From the NCBI GenBank assembly GCA_038030265.1, contig CM075942.1, positions 71,242,926 through 71,306,925 of the forward strand: DNA of 64,000 bases, given 5' to 3'. Of the stretch, positions 33,174 to 42,785 are shown in pieces; within the stretch, counting starts at the first letter, position 1, and each line of letters opens with the position of its first letter. The position numbers were made by a program, and so were the translations under genes. This stretch comes from Corythucha ciliata. Taxonomy: Eukaryota > Arthropoda > Insecta > Hemiptera > Tingidae. A model generated the notes under the pieces. That model saw only the letters and a program-made list of their open reading frames with translations. It was not told the DNA's origin and did no database searches.

Positions 33174-34976
33174 TCGCTCCGGCAGCTGGCGGTCGGAAAG
33201 AGTGCATTTCATTTTGTATACGGATACCCTAAGCCGTCCCAGAAGTAGTAATGTTGAGACCATGATTTGTTTCGTTTATGTTTGACCCTCCCTCGTACTG
33301 TTTGCTGCCGGGTTTGCTTAAGCTGAACTTAAAGGAATCAAAGGCTATTTCAAAATGGAATCATCATACCGAATATAATGCTTCTGGAATCAACTGGTGA
33401 TTTGTTGTGATTTTTTTACCATTTCTACCCCTATTTTCCCCCCTCCACCTTGACCGATTTGGCCCAAATGCAATACCGACCGGGGCCTTATGACTACTGA
33501 TTCTTGTGCCAAAGCGCGTTCCGCTAAATTAATTTCTACGAGAGTTATCGTGCTAACAAGGCCTCACACTTACTTCCACCCCGGGGACATCGCCCCCTCC
33601 CCCTCGACTTTTTCAAAAAATTAAAATTGGAATCAAAGGCTACTTTAACATGGAGTATACGTACTGAATATGATGCTTCTAGAATCAACTGGTGATTTTT
33701 AGTGATTTTTTGATCATTTCAAGCCGTATTTTCCCCCCCACCTCCTTCACCGATTTGGCCCAAATGCAATACCGACCGGTGTCCTATGCCTACTGATTTT
33801 TTTAGATAAAGCGTGTTCCGCTAAATTAATTTCTACGAGAGTTATCGTGCTAACAAGACCACACACTTACTTCCACCCTGGGGGCACCACCCCCTCCCCC
33901 TCGACTTTTTCAAAAAATTAAAATGGGAATCAAAGGCTAGTCTAACATGGAGTATACGTACCGAATATGATGCTTCTAGAATCAACTGGTGATTTTTAGT
34001 GATTTTTTTACCATTTCAACCCCTATTTTCCCCCCTCCACTTTGACCGATTTGGCCCAAATGCAATACCGACCGGTGTCTTATGACTACTGATTTTTTTA
34101 GATAAAGCGTGTTCCGCTAAATTAATTTCTACGAGAGTTATCGTGCTAACAAGACCACACACTTACTTCCACCCTGGGGGCACCACCCCCTCCCCCTCGA
34201 CTTTTTCAAAAAATTAAAATGTGAATCAAAGGCTAGTCTAACATGGAGTATACGTACCGAATATGATGCTTCTAGAATCAACTGGTGATTTTTAGTGATT
34301 TTTTTACCATTTCAAGCCCTATTTTCCCCCCTCCTACTTTGACCGATTTGGCCCAAATGCAATACCGACCGGTGTCTTATGACTACTGATTTTTTTAGAT
34401 AAAGCGTGTTCCGCTAAATTAATTTCTACGAGAGTTATCGTGCTAACAAGACCACACACTTACTTCCACCCTGGGGGCACCACCCCCTCCCCCTCGACTT
34501 TTTCAAAAAATTAAAATGTGAATCAAAGGCTAGTCTAACATGGAGTATACGTACCGAATATGATGCTTCTAGAATCAACTGGTGATTTTTAGTGATTTTT
34601 TTACCATTTCAACCCCGATTTTCCCCCCCTCCACTTTGACCGATTTGGCCCAAATGCAATACCGACCGGTGTCTTATGACTACTGATTTTTTAGATAAAG
34701 CGCGTTCTGCTAAATTAATTTCTACGAGAGTTATCGTGCTAACAAGACCACACACTTACTTCCACCCCGGGAGCACCACCCCCTCCCCCTAGAATTTTTC
34801 AAAAAATTAAAATGGGAATCAAAGGCTAGTCTAACATGAAGTATACGTGCCGAATATGATGCTTCTAGAATCAACTGGTGATTTTTAGTGATTTTTTGAC
34901 GACTTCAAGCCCGATTTTTCCCCCCTCCACCTTGACCGATTTGGCCCAAATGCAATACCGACCGGTGTCTTATGAC
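33174..34976. mobile_element. Helentron-like element with 296-bp tandem repeats, copy 1 (left part)
   Basis: It begins TCGCTCCGGCAGCTGGCGG, then GGAAAGAGTGCATTTCATT, followed by six copies of a 295-297 bp unit (GAATCAAAGGCT at 33335, 33630, 33927, 34223, 34520, 34816). It is interrupted in the last unit by Polinton 2 and continues at 50771. The right end has a hairpin whose AATGAAATGCACT mirrors the AGTGCATTTCATT near the left end. The TC start, sub-terminal inverted repeat, 3' hairpin and central tandem repeats fit non-autonomous Helentrons (HINE/DINE-1 type). Confidence 0.5.
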
Positions 34977-35498
34977 AGTAGGTAAATTTGGATAACTCCA
35001 GGGTGAGGGATAATAAGCTACATGGGATAATAAGCTACCCAGCCTCCGACTCCAGGGAGAGGGATAATAAGCTACATGCGACTCCACCCAGCCTCCGGGG
35101 AGCTGGGACAGCTACACCGCCTCCGGGTGTTACCTGGGAAGCGACGCCGCCTCCGGGTGCTCCTGTACCATCCGAGGGTGGCGACTCTGGGGATGACTGG
35201 GAGAGGGATAATAAGCTACATGGGAAGCGACGCCGCCACCGGGTGCTCCTGTACCTTCCGAGGGTGGTGACTCTGGGGATGACTGGGAGAGGGATAATAA
35301 GCTACATGGGAAGCGACCACACTCTGGGGATGACTGGGTCAGAGGGATGCTACATGGGAAGCGACCCAGCCTCTGGGAGGCACGACTCCGGGTGCTCCTG
35401 TACCTTCCGAGGGCTGCACGTGGGGGAACACACGACTCTGGGGATGACTGGGTGAGGTTAAAATAAAAAACCAAAGTTGGCGACATAGTGTATTATTA
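34977..35498. repeat. Polinton 2 left terminal inverted repeat (522 bp)
   Basis: It matches the reverse complement of 50249-50770 with only a few mismatches and a small indel. Its interior is made of repeated words (GATAATAAGCTACATGGGAAG, CTCTGGGGATGACTGGG, CTCCGGGTGCTCCTGTACC) recurring with about 60-90 bp spacing. The frames through it are shadows of these repeats. Confidence 0.9.
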
Positions 35499-35539
35499 TA
35501 ACATCAGCATAAAAAAACAATAAAAATCGTCGTGGAAGT

Positions 35540-38500
35540 CTATGGTGGAGGGTCTGTATGATGTTCTGTGGGTTGCAGTTGATCATCGTCCTCCTCGTCA
35601 ATACGGCAGGAGTTGTGGGAAGACGAGGTTAAATTGGCAATGCCCACATGTCCATGCGCTAAAGTCGTGATTTTGTCCTCTAAGATGTGGCGTTTGTCGT
35701 CGTAGGGTGACAGAGACTGCTTGTTAATACTAACTGTAAACAATTCATGGCGAAAGGACCGAATAGAATTGAAGGTGGCGTACAGAACCTTATCGCCAGC
35801 AAACAGAATGTCCTTATAATCGTCAAAGATGATACGGTTCTGTACAGCATTTTTCCCAGTCCCCTTGGCCTTTTTTATATCACCGCCCCCTTCGACCCGC
35901 AAGGCGTACACCTTGGCACGGAGAGCTACAATCTCTAATAGCCTTTTTCCCATAAGCTCATCTTTAAATTTGCCCAGCACCTTTTTATTTTCTACACTAT
36001 GACAGGGGTGACTGGGTGGCAGATCTGAAAAATCGAACCATTCTCGCAGATGTTCAAAGACCTCCTCTCTCCAGTCACGTCCGTCAGTTTTAATGCTGTA
36101 AATGAAGCTGTCAGTATCGGTGTATGTCAGTCTAAGTCGCTCAGGACCAAAATGCCGCAGCATAACGTCATAATGGAACCGGTACATGTGAAGTTTGGAG
36201 AGTTCGAGAATAGTGAATCCCACATATATCGGCTTGTCGAGCACCACGCACTCACTAGCCATGTGAAATGCAACAACTTCCGAGTTGATAATGGTTCGAC
36301 GCTGGAAAGACGGCTTAGCTAGCAATCTTTCCGCCACCTTCTCCGACTTTACCACGGTTAGGTTGGTTCTTGCACGAACATTTTCTATCGTTTTGCCAAA
36401 GCTTGAGTTGTTAAGGTTCTTGTACTGGTCCTTAGCAGCTAGTGACGTCGCCAGTTTACGTTTTTCCGTGTTAAACTCAATAAACGGTGCCAGCCATTTG
36501 CGCTGCGAAAACTGGATCATGCGATGCACCTTTGTGAGAACTAGGCCGTGAGCGCATGCAAACTTTAGCGTGCGATAGTGCAGAATGTAGTGATGTTTAG
36601 GTGCCAAAGATCCGACCAGTTTGATATATTTTGACCCTGGAGGTGCCATCTTTTCGGGTAGAAGGGGGTATTCATTGAAATAATCATGAAGGTGGTCTGG
36701 AACGTCAATGTCTACTTCAGCAAAGTAACCCACCGGGTTATCATCTGGTACGGCGAGCAGGTCGACGTTGCTTGGGTCTTCAACAAACTTAAAGTCGCCG
36801 TAGGGCAGCATTTCGCAAGAACTTTTTCCATATAAATTGTTACTATCTGAAAAAGAAAGCTCCCACCCATCACCGGACTTTGCATGCCTCAAAATAGATT
36901 GAACAAAGCCGCCCCTAATTCCTGATTCTACCATTTGAAACATATCGTAGTCGGTCATGAGTTCCAGGGTGACCCCTGTTAAGCGGAGAGCACCGTCCCA
37001 GCTTATTCCCGGTAGGCTGTAGTAGTGCGCAGGGTCGAGGCGGTACTCAGACTCTAGGAACTCTCGACGGAAGTTTTCAAAAACCTCGCGAAGAAGAAGA
37101 GTGTCGAGTGTCAGATAAAAGTCAGAGTACTGGCCGAGGGTTGTAAAGTTGAATGTCGTCCAGATCTTTTGGGCATGCGCATAGTCTTCGTCCGAAATAT
37201 GTGAGTCATGTAGTTTGTTGTAAAATTCGTCCTGTGACGGAAGTGATGTTCTATCGTAGCTCGCCCAGTCAGTCACTGCATCATAGGGAAACATCTGTTT
37301 ACGGAGCAGGAGATCTAAATGTTCTTTTTGGTAAAATTGTGGAATTTTGGTGAATTGATCACGGTCCATCGCCTTCACAAGTTTGTCCAGGCTAGCGGGA
37401 AGAAAGCGAATGGAGTCTAAAAATCGGAGTTCGATGGTAGGTTGATCATGATCGCAGTCATCAGTCACCATTACACTGAACGAAATGAAATTTTCGCCGG
37501 AATGTGGGATGACTTTAACATCGCCTTCGACTGTGTTCAATTCACGTACTAGGAACTTAAAGTCGTAATGCGACCCACCGTGAAAGATAACGGGTAGAAA
37601 GGAAGGTCTCCTAGCGGCTAGATTACACTTATTGTGTGCAGCACCTCGAAACTTGCCCGTTATATGGCAGTGGTCGTAGACACGATCGTCATCTTCAAGT
37701 TCGGAGTGGCAAAGGTGGCAGTGAGTTGCATTAGCTAGTGCGGCAATGTCGTTGGCGGTCCTGGGAGGATTACGGTTTGTCTTGTAGATCCTCAGCACCT
37801 TAATGGCAATCATCTCTAAAACCTTGAGGAGCTCAGCTGCTGCATAGTTGCCCCTATACACGTACGGAAGCTGATCCATCATAAGTTCAGGATGATCCGT
37901 TTCCACGTAAACACAAAAACTGGACATGAGATGGCGCTGGTATCGCGATGTAAATGCCGAAGAAGACGATGGCTGGCACGTATCGATCGGTTCGAGTATA
38001 GATTCCGAGTCCACGTATACGACAAAGGGTAGACGAACCCCTTTGTGTATACTGGTGAACGCCAGTAAATTGTCCCCCTCTAACGGCATTACAATGCGTG
38101 TCGGGGCTCCAGTAGCATTGCAGAGGCGACGGTGCTCATCAAAGTGTTCCCCATTGAACGAGCGATATTCAAATCGTGTAAAGCAGCGTTTGCAAATTTT
38201 AAACGTATGATTTTCTCCAACCTGTACTTTAATCAGCCGTTCCAAGTTGCGAATGTTGACATAGTGTCCGACGGGATTTTCCAGAGTGGTAAGGAGGAGA
38301 AGGTCGCGGTGATCATCTTTCTCTTTGTCCACCACCTTCAACGGATAAACCATCTTATTATCGTCAACTGCAAAAACATTCACACTGATGTCGGGGTTGA
38401 CTCTCTCAAATTTGGCGATATCCTTTAACGGTGTGGGAAATGTGACCACATCAAAGTTATACTGGGCACCACTCACCGCGCCATCTAAAATTGACTGCTT

Positions 38501-39487
38501 AAAGCAGTCGGGCCCTTCATGGAGTGTTGAATCACATGCTTTTCGTTTGGCCAGAAAGTCCGGGAGGGGAATGTGGCATCCTGCTTTTAACGGATTGTGT
38601 TTGTTTATGTTGATAAGAAGACCGTCAATTTTTAGGAGACTATAGCCACTTCCATGCCCTTCGTAGTTTAACATTGCACCAATCATATTGTCAATGGCAT
38701 TGGTTAGAAGGTCGTCCAGATTAGTGTCATGATGGATAGGGACGCTGGGGCTGAGGAACGCGCGATCGACATCTTCCCGCTCACCGTCTGCTAGTGGTAA
38801 AGGTTTTGTGTAGGTCATTTCGAGAACAAAGTTGACCCACAGGCCAGGCCATTTGAGCAGGTACTCCTCGAGCTTTCTCTTAACTACGTCCCGTACTTGT
38901 GAAAAAAAGTTGTCAGTCTGAGTCGTCTTGTATGTGTTTGGTGCAAAAAAGGTTGCTAGCTTGCCCTGAAATGCAGATTCGATTTCAATCAGTCCAATGT
39001 CGGCAACAGTTTTGTTCATACGGTGCTCCTTGCGCCTGAGTGACCGTTTGTCAACTAGCGGATCGGAACCGCATGCTTTGAGCCTAAGATGCCGTCTTTT
39101 ACTATAAATGTTTTTAAATGTGCGGCCACACTGTTTGCAGTTGAGAGAACAAGTCTGGGCGCGTTGATGCGCCGCCCAATGGTACTTTGACATAAAAATG
39201 CGATTACAGGTGGTACATGTTAACGAAGTTGAAGGCTGGGGGGCTGGTTGAGTAGCAGACGCTGTCCCGGGCGTGCTACAAGTTTTGCGACGCTGATGTC
39301 TCAGCCTGTTTGTCACTGAAGTAAACTTCTGGCAACACTTGACACACTCAAGGGAGCAGGCATTGGTTCTTTTGTGACGTCGCAGAGATGTGTTACTTGA
39401 GAACAGGCGATAGCACAGTGGACATTGGTGGCGTGCGGGTCCAATAACGCCATCGGCGACAAATTTAATGACGGATGGCCGTTCCAT
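35540..39487 (-). CDS. Protein-primed family B DNA polymerase with N-terminal zinc fingers
   Basis: Start taken at ATG 39487 (1,315 residues); the frame extends to 39547 only through a GTG. It replicates the element. Four Cys/His fingers occupy about residues 20-150 (CPLCYRLF..., CVKCCQKF..., CTTCNRIF..., CKQCGRTF...). Exonuclease motifs are YVDSESIL (about 490), FHGGSHYDFKFL (about 636) and YSDFYLTLD (about 790). An endonuclease VII-like zinc motif, CHLC...DHCHITGKFRGAAHNKCN (about 590-620), sits between the first two. Polymerase motifs are DSNNLYG (about 880), KNLNNSSFGK (about 1028) and YTDTDS (about 1124). All key residues are present. It is divergent from the capsid gene cluster. Confidence 0.95.
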   Translation of the reverse strand: MERPSVIKFVADGVIGPARHQCPLCYRLFSSNTSLRRHKRTNACSLECVKCCQKFTSVTNRLRHQRRKTCSTPGTASATQPAPQPSTSLTCTTCNRIFMSKYHWAAHQRAQTCSLNCKQCGRTFKNIYSKRRHLRLKACGSDPLVDKRSLRRKEHRMNKTVADIGLIEIESAFQGKLATFFAPNTYKTTQTDNFFSQVRDVVKRKLEEYLLKWPGLWVNFVLEMTYTKPLPLADGEREDVDRAFLSPSVPIHHDTNLDDLLTNAIDNMIGAMLNYEGHGSGYSLLKIDGLLININKHNPLKAGCHIPLPDFLAKRKACDSTLHEGPDCFKQSILDGAVSGAQYNFDVVTFPTPLKDIAKFERVNPDISVNVFAVDDNKMVYPLKVVDKEKDDHRDLLLLTTLENPVGHYVNIRNLERLIKVQVGENHTFKICKRCFTRFEYRSFNGEHFDEHRRLCNATGAPTRIVMPLEGDNLLAFTSIHKGVRLPFVVYVDSESILEPIDTCQPSSSSAFTSRYQRHLMSSFCVYVETDHPELMMDQLPYVYRGNYAAAELLKVLEMIAIKVLRIYKTNRNPPRTANDIAALANATHCHLCHSELEDDDRVYDHCHITGKFRGAAHNKCNLAARRPSFLPVIFHGGSHYDFKFLVRELNTVEGDVKVIPHSGENFISFSVMVTDDCDHDQPTIELRFLDSIRFLPASLDKLVKAMDRDQFTKIPQFYQKEHLDLLLRKQMFPYDAVTDWASYDRTSLPSQDEFYNKLHDSHISDEDYAHAQKIWTTFNFTTLGQYSDFYLTLDTLLLREVFENFRREFLESEYRLDPAHYYSLPGISWDGALRLTGVTLELMTDYDMFQMVESGIRGGFVQSILRHAKSGDGWELSFSDSNNLYGKSSCEMLPYGDFKFVEDPSNVDLLAVPDDNPVGYFAEVDIDVPDHLHDYFNEYPLLPEKMAPPGSKYIKLVGSLAPKHHYILHYRTLKFACAHGLVLTKVHRMIQFSQRKWLAPFIEFNTEKRKLATSLAAKDQYKNLNNSSFGKTIENVRARTNLTVVKSEKVAERLLAKPSFQRRTIINSEVVAFHMASECVVLDKPIYVGFTILELSKLHMYRFHYDVMLRHFGPERLRLTYTDTDSFIYSIKTDGRDWREEVFEHLREWFDFSDLPPSHPCHSVENKKVLGKFKDELMGKRLLEIVALRAKVYALRVEGGGDIKKAKGTGKNAVQNRIIFDDYKDILFAGDKVLYATFNSIRSFRHELFTVSINKQSLSPYDDKRHILEDKITTLAHGHVGIANLTSSSHNSCRIDEEDDDQLQPTEHHTDPPP

Positions 39488-39729
39488 AGTGTTACTGAAA
39501 CAGTAGTATAGGCGATGAGAAACTGCGCCTGTATAAGTATCCGCCACCCCCTCCCCACTTCAACTATAGTTGGAAATAAATCAATCGGTGAAGTACAATG
39601 GCCAATCCCATGACCTCGGAACTGAGCATCCTGTTACCCACCCTCTAACCCACCCCCCACGCAATCGGTGTACAATAAAAAGCGCCGGGACGTCCCTACT
39701 GAGTTATATTCTGAGGTTTGCATTCAACC
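39488..39729. promoter_or_regulatory. Divergent promoter region between polymerase and first rightward gene
   Basis: Rightward: an ACAATAAAAAG TATA-like word at about 39669 lies about 60 bases before the ATG at 39730. Leftward: TATAC-like words near 39535 and 39515 and a TTTCAGTA initiator-like word near 39495 precede the polymerase ATG. Assignments are by eye only. Confidence 0.35.
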
Positions 39730-40014
39730 ATGGACCTTAGCAACGTGACCGAAATGGACAGCTACAAGATGTATTTAGCAGAGAGGGACAACCTTTGGCA
39801 CTACAAAACATTCATTGCAATACACGAGGCGGCCATGCGACTGGAAGAACTCGGCAAGACATTAAGTGGCACAATCGGAGAAGATGGGCACACCGACGTT
39901 TGCCGAGAACAGCAGTGCCTACCTGGCGACAAAATCGACGGTCCCTGCCGATGCTGGCTTTTTAAGAAAAACGAAAAAATATTGGTGGAGTTGCTAAGGA
40001 AAATGTACGAATAA
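39730..40014 (+). CDS. Small hypothetical protein, 94 residues
   Basis: Start at ATG 39730 (the frame extends upstream only through a TTG). First gene of the rightward cluster. The N-terminal two thirds look helical (KMYLAERDNLWHYKTFIAIHEAAMRLEEL); near the end is a four-cysteine cluster (DVCREQQCLPGDKIDGPCRCW) that could bind a metal. Not recognised. No signal peptide or membrane segment. Confidence 0.55.
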   Translation: MDLSNVTEMDSYKMYLAERDNLWHYKTFIAIHEAAMRLEELGKTLSGTIGEDGHTDVCREQQCLPGDKIDGPCRCWLFKKNEKILVELLRKMYE

Positions 40015-40103
40015 ACATAACTGACAAACCGAGTAGTTCACACTCCCTACCACCCATTTGGTCATAAGTATACACTGACGTGATAGTACGTATTTATTTT
40101 GCT

Positions 40104-40409
40104 ATGAGCCATCCACTGGAGTACTTGGCGGAAGGATTTGGGGCATTACCTTCGGGAATGCCATGCAGTGTTGCCAGTGCACTCCAGCCAAACTGTACAC
40201 CCCTATGCCAAAAGGTGTTGGACACATACAGAAATTGTACGGTAGTGTCAACATCCCCACCCTCAATAATATTGCACGTCATCATTTTATTTATTATGAT
40301 CATCAACGGCTGTGGACTATATATGATGTGGAGGTGCCGCAAGGTGAGCCATAATGTTGGTGCAAGGGAGAGGAATCATCGATTCGATTGTAGACAGACT
40401 CCCTGTTGA
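40104..40409 (+). CDS. Small single-pass membrane protein
   Basis: 101 residues from ATG 40104. The N-terminal half carries several cysteines (MPCSVASALQPNCTPLCQ) and would be outside or lumenal. A clear membrane segment follows (IILHVIILFIMIINGCGLYMM), then a basic tail (WRCRKVSH...RERNHRFDCRQ). The last 56 bases overlap the PLA2 gene in another frame. Function unknown; a viral membrane or viroporin-like protein is possible but unsupported beyond the topology. Confidence 0.55.
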   Translation: MSHPLEYLAEGFGALPSGMPCSVASALQPNCTPLCQKVLDTYRNCTVVSTSPPSIILHVIILFIMIINGCGLYMMWRCRKVSHNVGARERNHRFDCRQTPC

Positions 40410-41130
40410 AGTACATTTACCAGGAGGATACCAGTGGTGTGGGCCGGGGACAAAGGTTGAAAAGCGGTTAGCACGGGGCGACAAGGGAATCAACAAGCTA
40501 GACGAGGCGTGCAAAGAGCACGATTTATTTTACCACAACGAGAAGGATTCGGTTAAGCGCGCAGACGCCGACGCTATATTAGCAAAGGCTGCTAGAGACC
40601 GTACAAGGGCGAAAGACGCATCGTGGAAGGAAAAGCTGGCTGCTTGGTCAGTGTACGGCGCTATGAAATTAAAAAGTGGACGTGGGACGGGGGGCGGTCG
40701 AAAAAAGCAAAGCCCGTCCACCATATTTCGAAAAGGGCTGCTAGCTGCAAAAAAGGTATTGAAAAACCTACCACAATCGACCAGCCTTCAGGAAAGAATG
40801 AAAATTGCGAGGCGTGCGGCGAAAAAGGCACTGCCCCCAGGGTACAGAAAAATCACACCCCCACGTGTTATCCCACTCCCTCAGCAACAAACGGGAGGAT
40901 TTCTCCCACTGTTGATGGCTGCCATCCCAGCACTTTCGGCATTGGGGAGCCTTGCTGGAGGAGCTGCAAGCATTGTTCGCCTCTACAATGAGGCAAAGAC
41001 CGCCGCGGCAAAGAGCAACACCTCAGGCGACTCCGTTTCAGTTGGACAAGGCCTGTTTCTCCGTCCATACAGACGTGGACTTGGGCTATACATCACCGGC
41101 GGCGGAAAGCGACGTCGTTCAAAAAACTAA
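40354..41130 (+). CDS. PLA2-domain minor capsid protein
   Basis: 258 residues from ATG 40354. It carries the PLA2 core at about residues 20-65: YQWCGPGT calcium loop, ARGDKGINKLDEACKEHDLFYH with the catalytic His-Asp. A Lys/Arg-rich centre, a proline stretch, a hydrophobic GGFLPLLMAAIPALSALGSL segment and a C-terminal GLFLRPYRRGLGLY motif follow. The layout matches the Polinton 1 protein. The domain is like that of parvovirus capsid proteins; the hydrophobic and C-terminal parts recall adenovirus core/pVI-type proteins (inference). The last codons (TCA AAA AAC TAA) contain the frameshift heptamer that leads into the protease. Confidence 0.85.
   Translation: MLVQGRGIIDSIVDRLPVEVHLPGGYQWCGPGTKVEKRLARGDKGINKLDEACKEHDLFYHNEKDSVKRADADAILAKAARDRTRAKDASWKEKLAAWSVYGAMKLKSGRGTGGGRKKQSPSTIFRKGLLAAKKVLKNLPQSTSLQERMKIARRAAKKALPPGYRKITPPRVIPLPQQQTGGFLPLLMAAIPALSALGSLAGGAASIVRLYNEAKTAAAKSNTSGDSVSVGQGLFLRPYRRGLGLYITGGGKRRRSKN
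41121..41127 (+). promoter_or_regulatory. Candidate -1 ribosomal frameshift heptamer A_AAA_AAC (Polinton 2)
   Basis: The heptamer is in the correct phase and followed at once by the PLA2 stop codon TAA. A -1 shift yields AAA AAA CTA ATC, the protease frame. No ATG exists in the protease frame between about 41040 and the catalytic histidine, so ordinary initiation cannot explain protease expression. A perfect 12-bp palindrome AATGTCGACATT lies about 30 bases downstream; whether it forms a stimulatory stem was not computed. Confidence 0.75.
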
Positions 41131-41522
41131 TCACGTATCTGCCGCTTAAAGCTCTCACTAATGTCGACATTACGAGGATTATTTCACGGCTGGAGATTCC
41201 ACATTTTCGGGGTGTGTTTAATGTAGACATTTTACCTAGAAAGCAATGGGCGGCAGAGTGTGCAGTTGTAAATCTGGACAGTATTGATGGCCCCGGGAGT
41301 CATTGGGTCGCCTACTGGACATCACCGCACCATCCAATCATCATCTACTTTGACAGCTTTGGTGACCTACGTCCCCCTCCACAACTTATAAGGTATTGGG
41401 GAGACAGCGGGCGGCGTGTATTCCACAATCGTGAACAGATTCAGCCGTTCAACACTGAAATTTGTGGCCATCTCTGTATACTATTTCTAGCACTGATGTC
41501 GCGAACAGGCATTCAGTCATGA
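41127..41522 (+). CDS. Adenain-like cysteine protease, made as -1 frameshift extension
   Basis: The coding extent is given from the shift site. Residues KLITYLPLKALTNVDITRII and IPHFRGVF align with Polinton 1's KLLVTLPDRAL...IPHFRGVF, all upstream of the first GTG. Catalytic elements are GSHWVAYW (His), IIYFDSFGDLRPP (acid) and TEICGHLCILFL (Cys). In adenovirus the homologous protease matures capsid proteins and is stimulated by a peptide of a minor capsid protein; here the enzyme would be tethered to one. The stop overlaps the next start as ATGA (41519-41522). Confidence 0.85.
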   Translation, partial: LITYLPLKALTNVDITRIISRLEIPHFRGVFNVDILPRKQWAAECAVVNLDSIDGPGSHWVAYWTSPHHPIIIYFDSFGDLRPPPQLIRYWGDSGRRVFHNREQIQPFNTEICGHLCILFLALMSRTGIQS

Positions 41523-42559
41523 TCATCTCTTTGGTAGGCAAGAGTTCAAGCCTAACATCAACGTTCTTCCCGCCAGTCCCTCTTGACATGGACAGCGGAG
41601 GACAGTGGGTTATGGGTCTGCTATCTTTTGAAACGTACCATAGTTTGCCAAATGTGAGATCGGGCAAGAATAATTTGCTATACTACAGTGATCCTCCTAT
41701 ACCTGTGATTGTTGGAGATGACAAGGCGGACATTGCAAAAGAGGTGCACAATCACGGGGAGATTAAAAAGCATTTACAAATAACATTTGACGATGCGAAA
41801 AAGAGATGCATCGTGGCCGTTAAAAACAAGGACATTTACAATTTCTACCCAGACTCCATTTTAATTAAACTCGGTTTCAATTTTGGACGTGTACTGTTCG
41901 CCGGAGGCACGTACGTGGCGGACAGGCCACCGCATTCACTGACAGAGATCGGGAGTGGTGTTGTTGACGCAAGGGTGAGAGGTGTACCAGCGACCGGGCC
42001 GGAAGGTGATCTTCCCACATCAATGCACCTGTATTTGGGTTCGAGAATCGCCGTGGAAGAGGGAGCTTATGAGTTTGACCAGCTAGTCAAGGCCCTGCAG
42101 GACAAGCTGACTCTTCAAGGCGTCACACTAAACCTGACAGTTAATCGCAACACATTAAAGTGCCAGCTGGAGTGTTCGCGAGACATATACTTTCCGGCAA
42201 ACGGACTCGGGCGTCTGTTTGGGTTTCATGATGAAGTTGTCCTACTTTCGGGGACAAAGCACGTTGCTACGCATGTTGTAGATATACTTAAATCAGGCGC
42301 CATAGGGATCGAATGTAGTCTTATAGACAGCTCCTACCGAAACGGTCAAAACTCTCACATCATCTACGAATTTTACCCCGACGTTGAACCAGGATTCAAG
42401 ATTGTTGAGACACCTAAAAACATAATATTTTTACCCGTGCTTGCGAGACATCAATTAACGTCAATTACCGTTAGAGTGGTAGACGAGACCGGAGAAGAAT
42501 TGGATTTTCGCGGCGAACAAATTGCAGTGAGATTATACTTGAAACTCGAACATGCTTGA
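41519..42559 (+). CDS. Penton-like minor capsid protein
   Basis: 346 residues from ATG 41519. The N-terminal third (LVGKSSSLTSTFFPPVPLDM, LLSFETYHSLPN) matches the truncated Polinton 1 protein. The C-terminus (IYEFYPDVEPGFKIVETPKN, ITVRVVDETGEELDFRGEQI, RLYLKLEH) is a pattern I recall from a capsid protein conserved across Polintons and assigned as penton, a single jelly-roll vertex protein. Mostly beta-strand-like sequence with no membrane segment fits this. It lies between protease and major capsid genes. The function is inferred from family and context. Confidence 0.65.
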   Translation: MIISLVGKSSSLTSTFFPPVPLDMDSGGQWVMGLLSFETYHSLPNVRSGKNNLLYYSDPPIPVIVGDDKADIAKEVHNHGEIKKHLQITFDDAKKRCIVAVKNKDIYNFYPDSILIKLGFNFGRVLFAGGTYVADRPPHSLTEIGSGVVDARVRGVPATGPEGDLPTSMHLYLGSRIAVEEGAYEFDQLVKALQDKLTLQGVTLNLTVNRNTLKCQLECSRDIYFPANGLGRLFGFHDEVVLLSGTKHVATHVVDILKSGAIGIECSLIDSSYRNGQNSHIIYEFYPDVEPGFKIVETPKNIIFLPVLARHQLTSITVRVVDETGEELDFRGEQIAVRLYLKLEHA

Positions 42560-42785
42560 TTTGAGCCGTGGAGCCCAAAGGGGTTACAGCCTCTACCACC
42601 ACCATAGTGGGGAAGAAGAAGGTAAAATGCTTGACGAAGCGGGTGTTGAGATCATTAGACGCAGGACAGCCCACGAGTTAACACCTGAAAACCGGGCTTT
42701 TCTTCGCAGTTTAGGCTTTCACGTAACAGTTCCACCGCTAGCAGCGATCAATCAAGCGAACAATGGCGGATATTTTAGACGTTAA
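42552..42785 (+). CDS. Small hypothetical protein overlapping both neighbours
   Basis: 77 residues. Its ATG overlaps the penton stop and its end overlaps the capsid ATG by 23 bases, so the three are tightly packed. The sequence has a HHH stretch and then TAHELTPENRAFLRSLGF. The latter looks conserved in kind with short Polinton proteins that I cannot name. Possibly a capsid-associated peptide. Confidence 0.5.
   Translation: MLDLSRGAQRGYSLYHHHSGEEEGKMLDEAGVEIIRRRTAHELTPENRAFLRSLGFHVTVPPLAAINQANNGGYFRR

Noticed and set aside
34988..35486. Proline- and glycine-rich frames in the left inverted repeat, with twins at 50261-50760
   Set aside because: Identical by-products of the tandem words in the inverted repeats; no start context or family resemblance.
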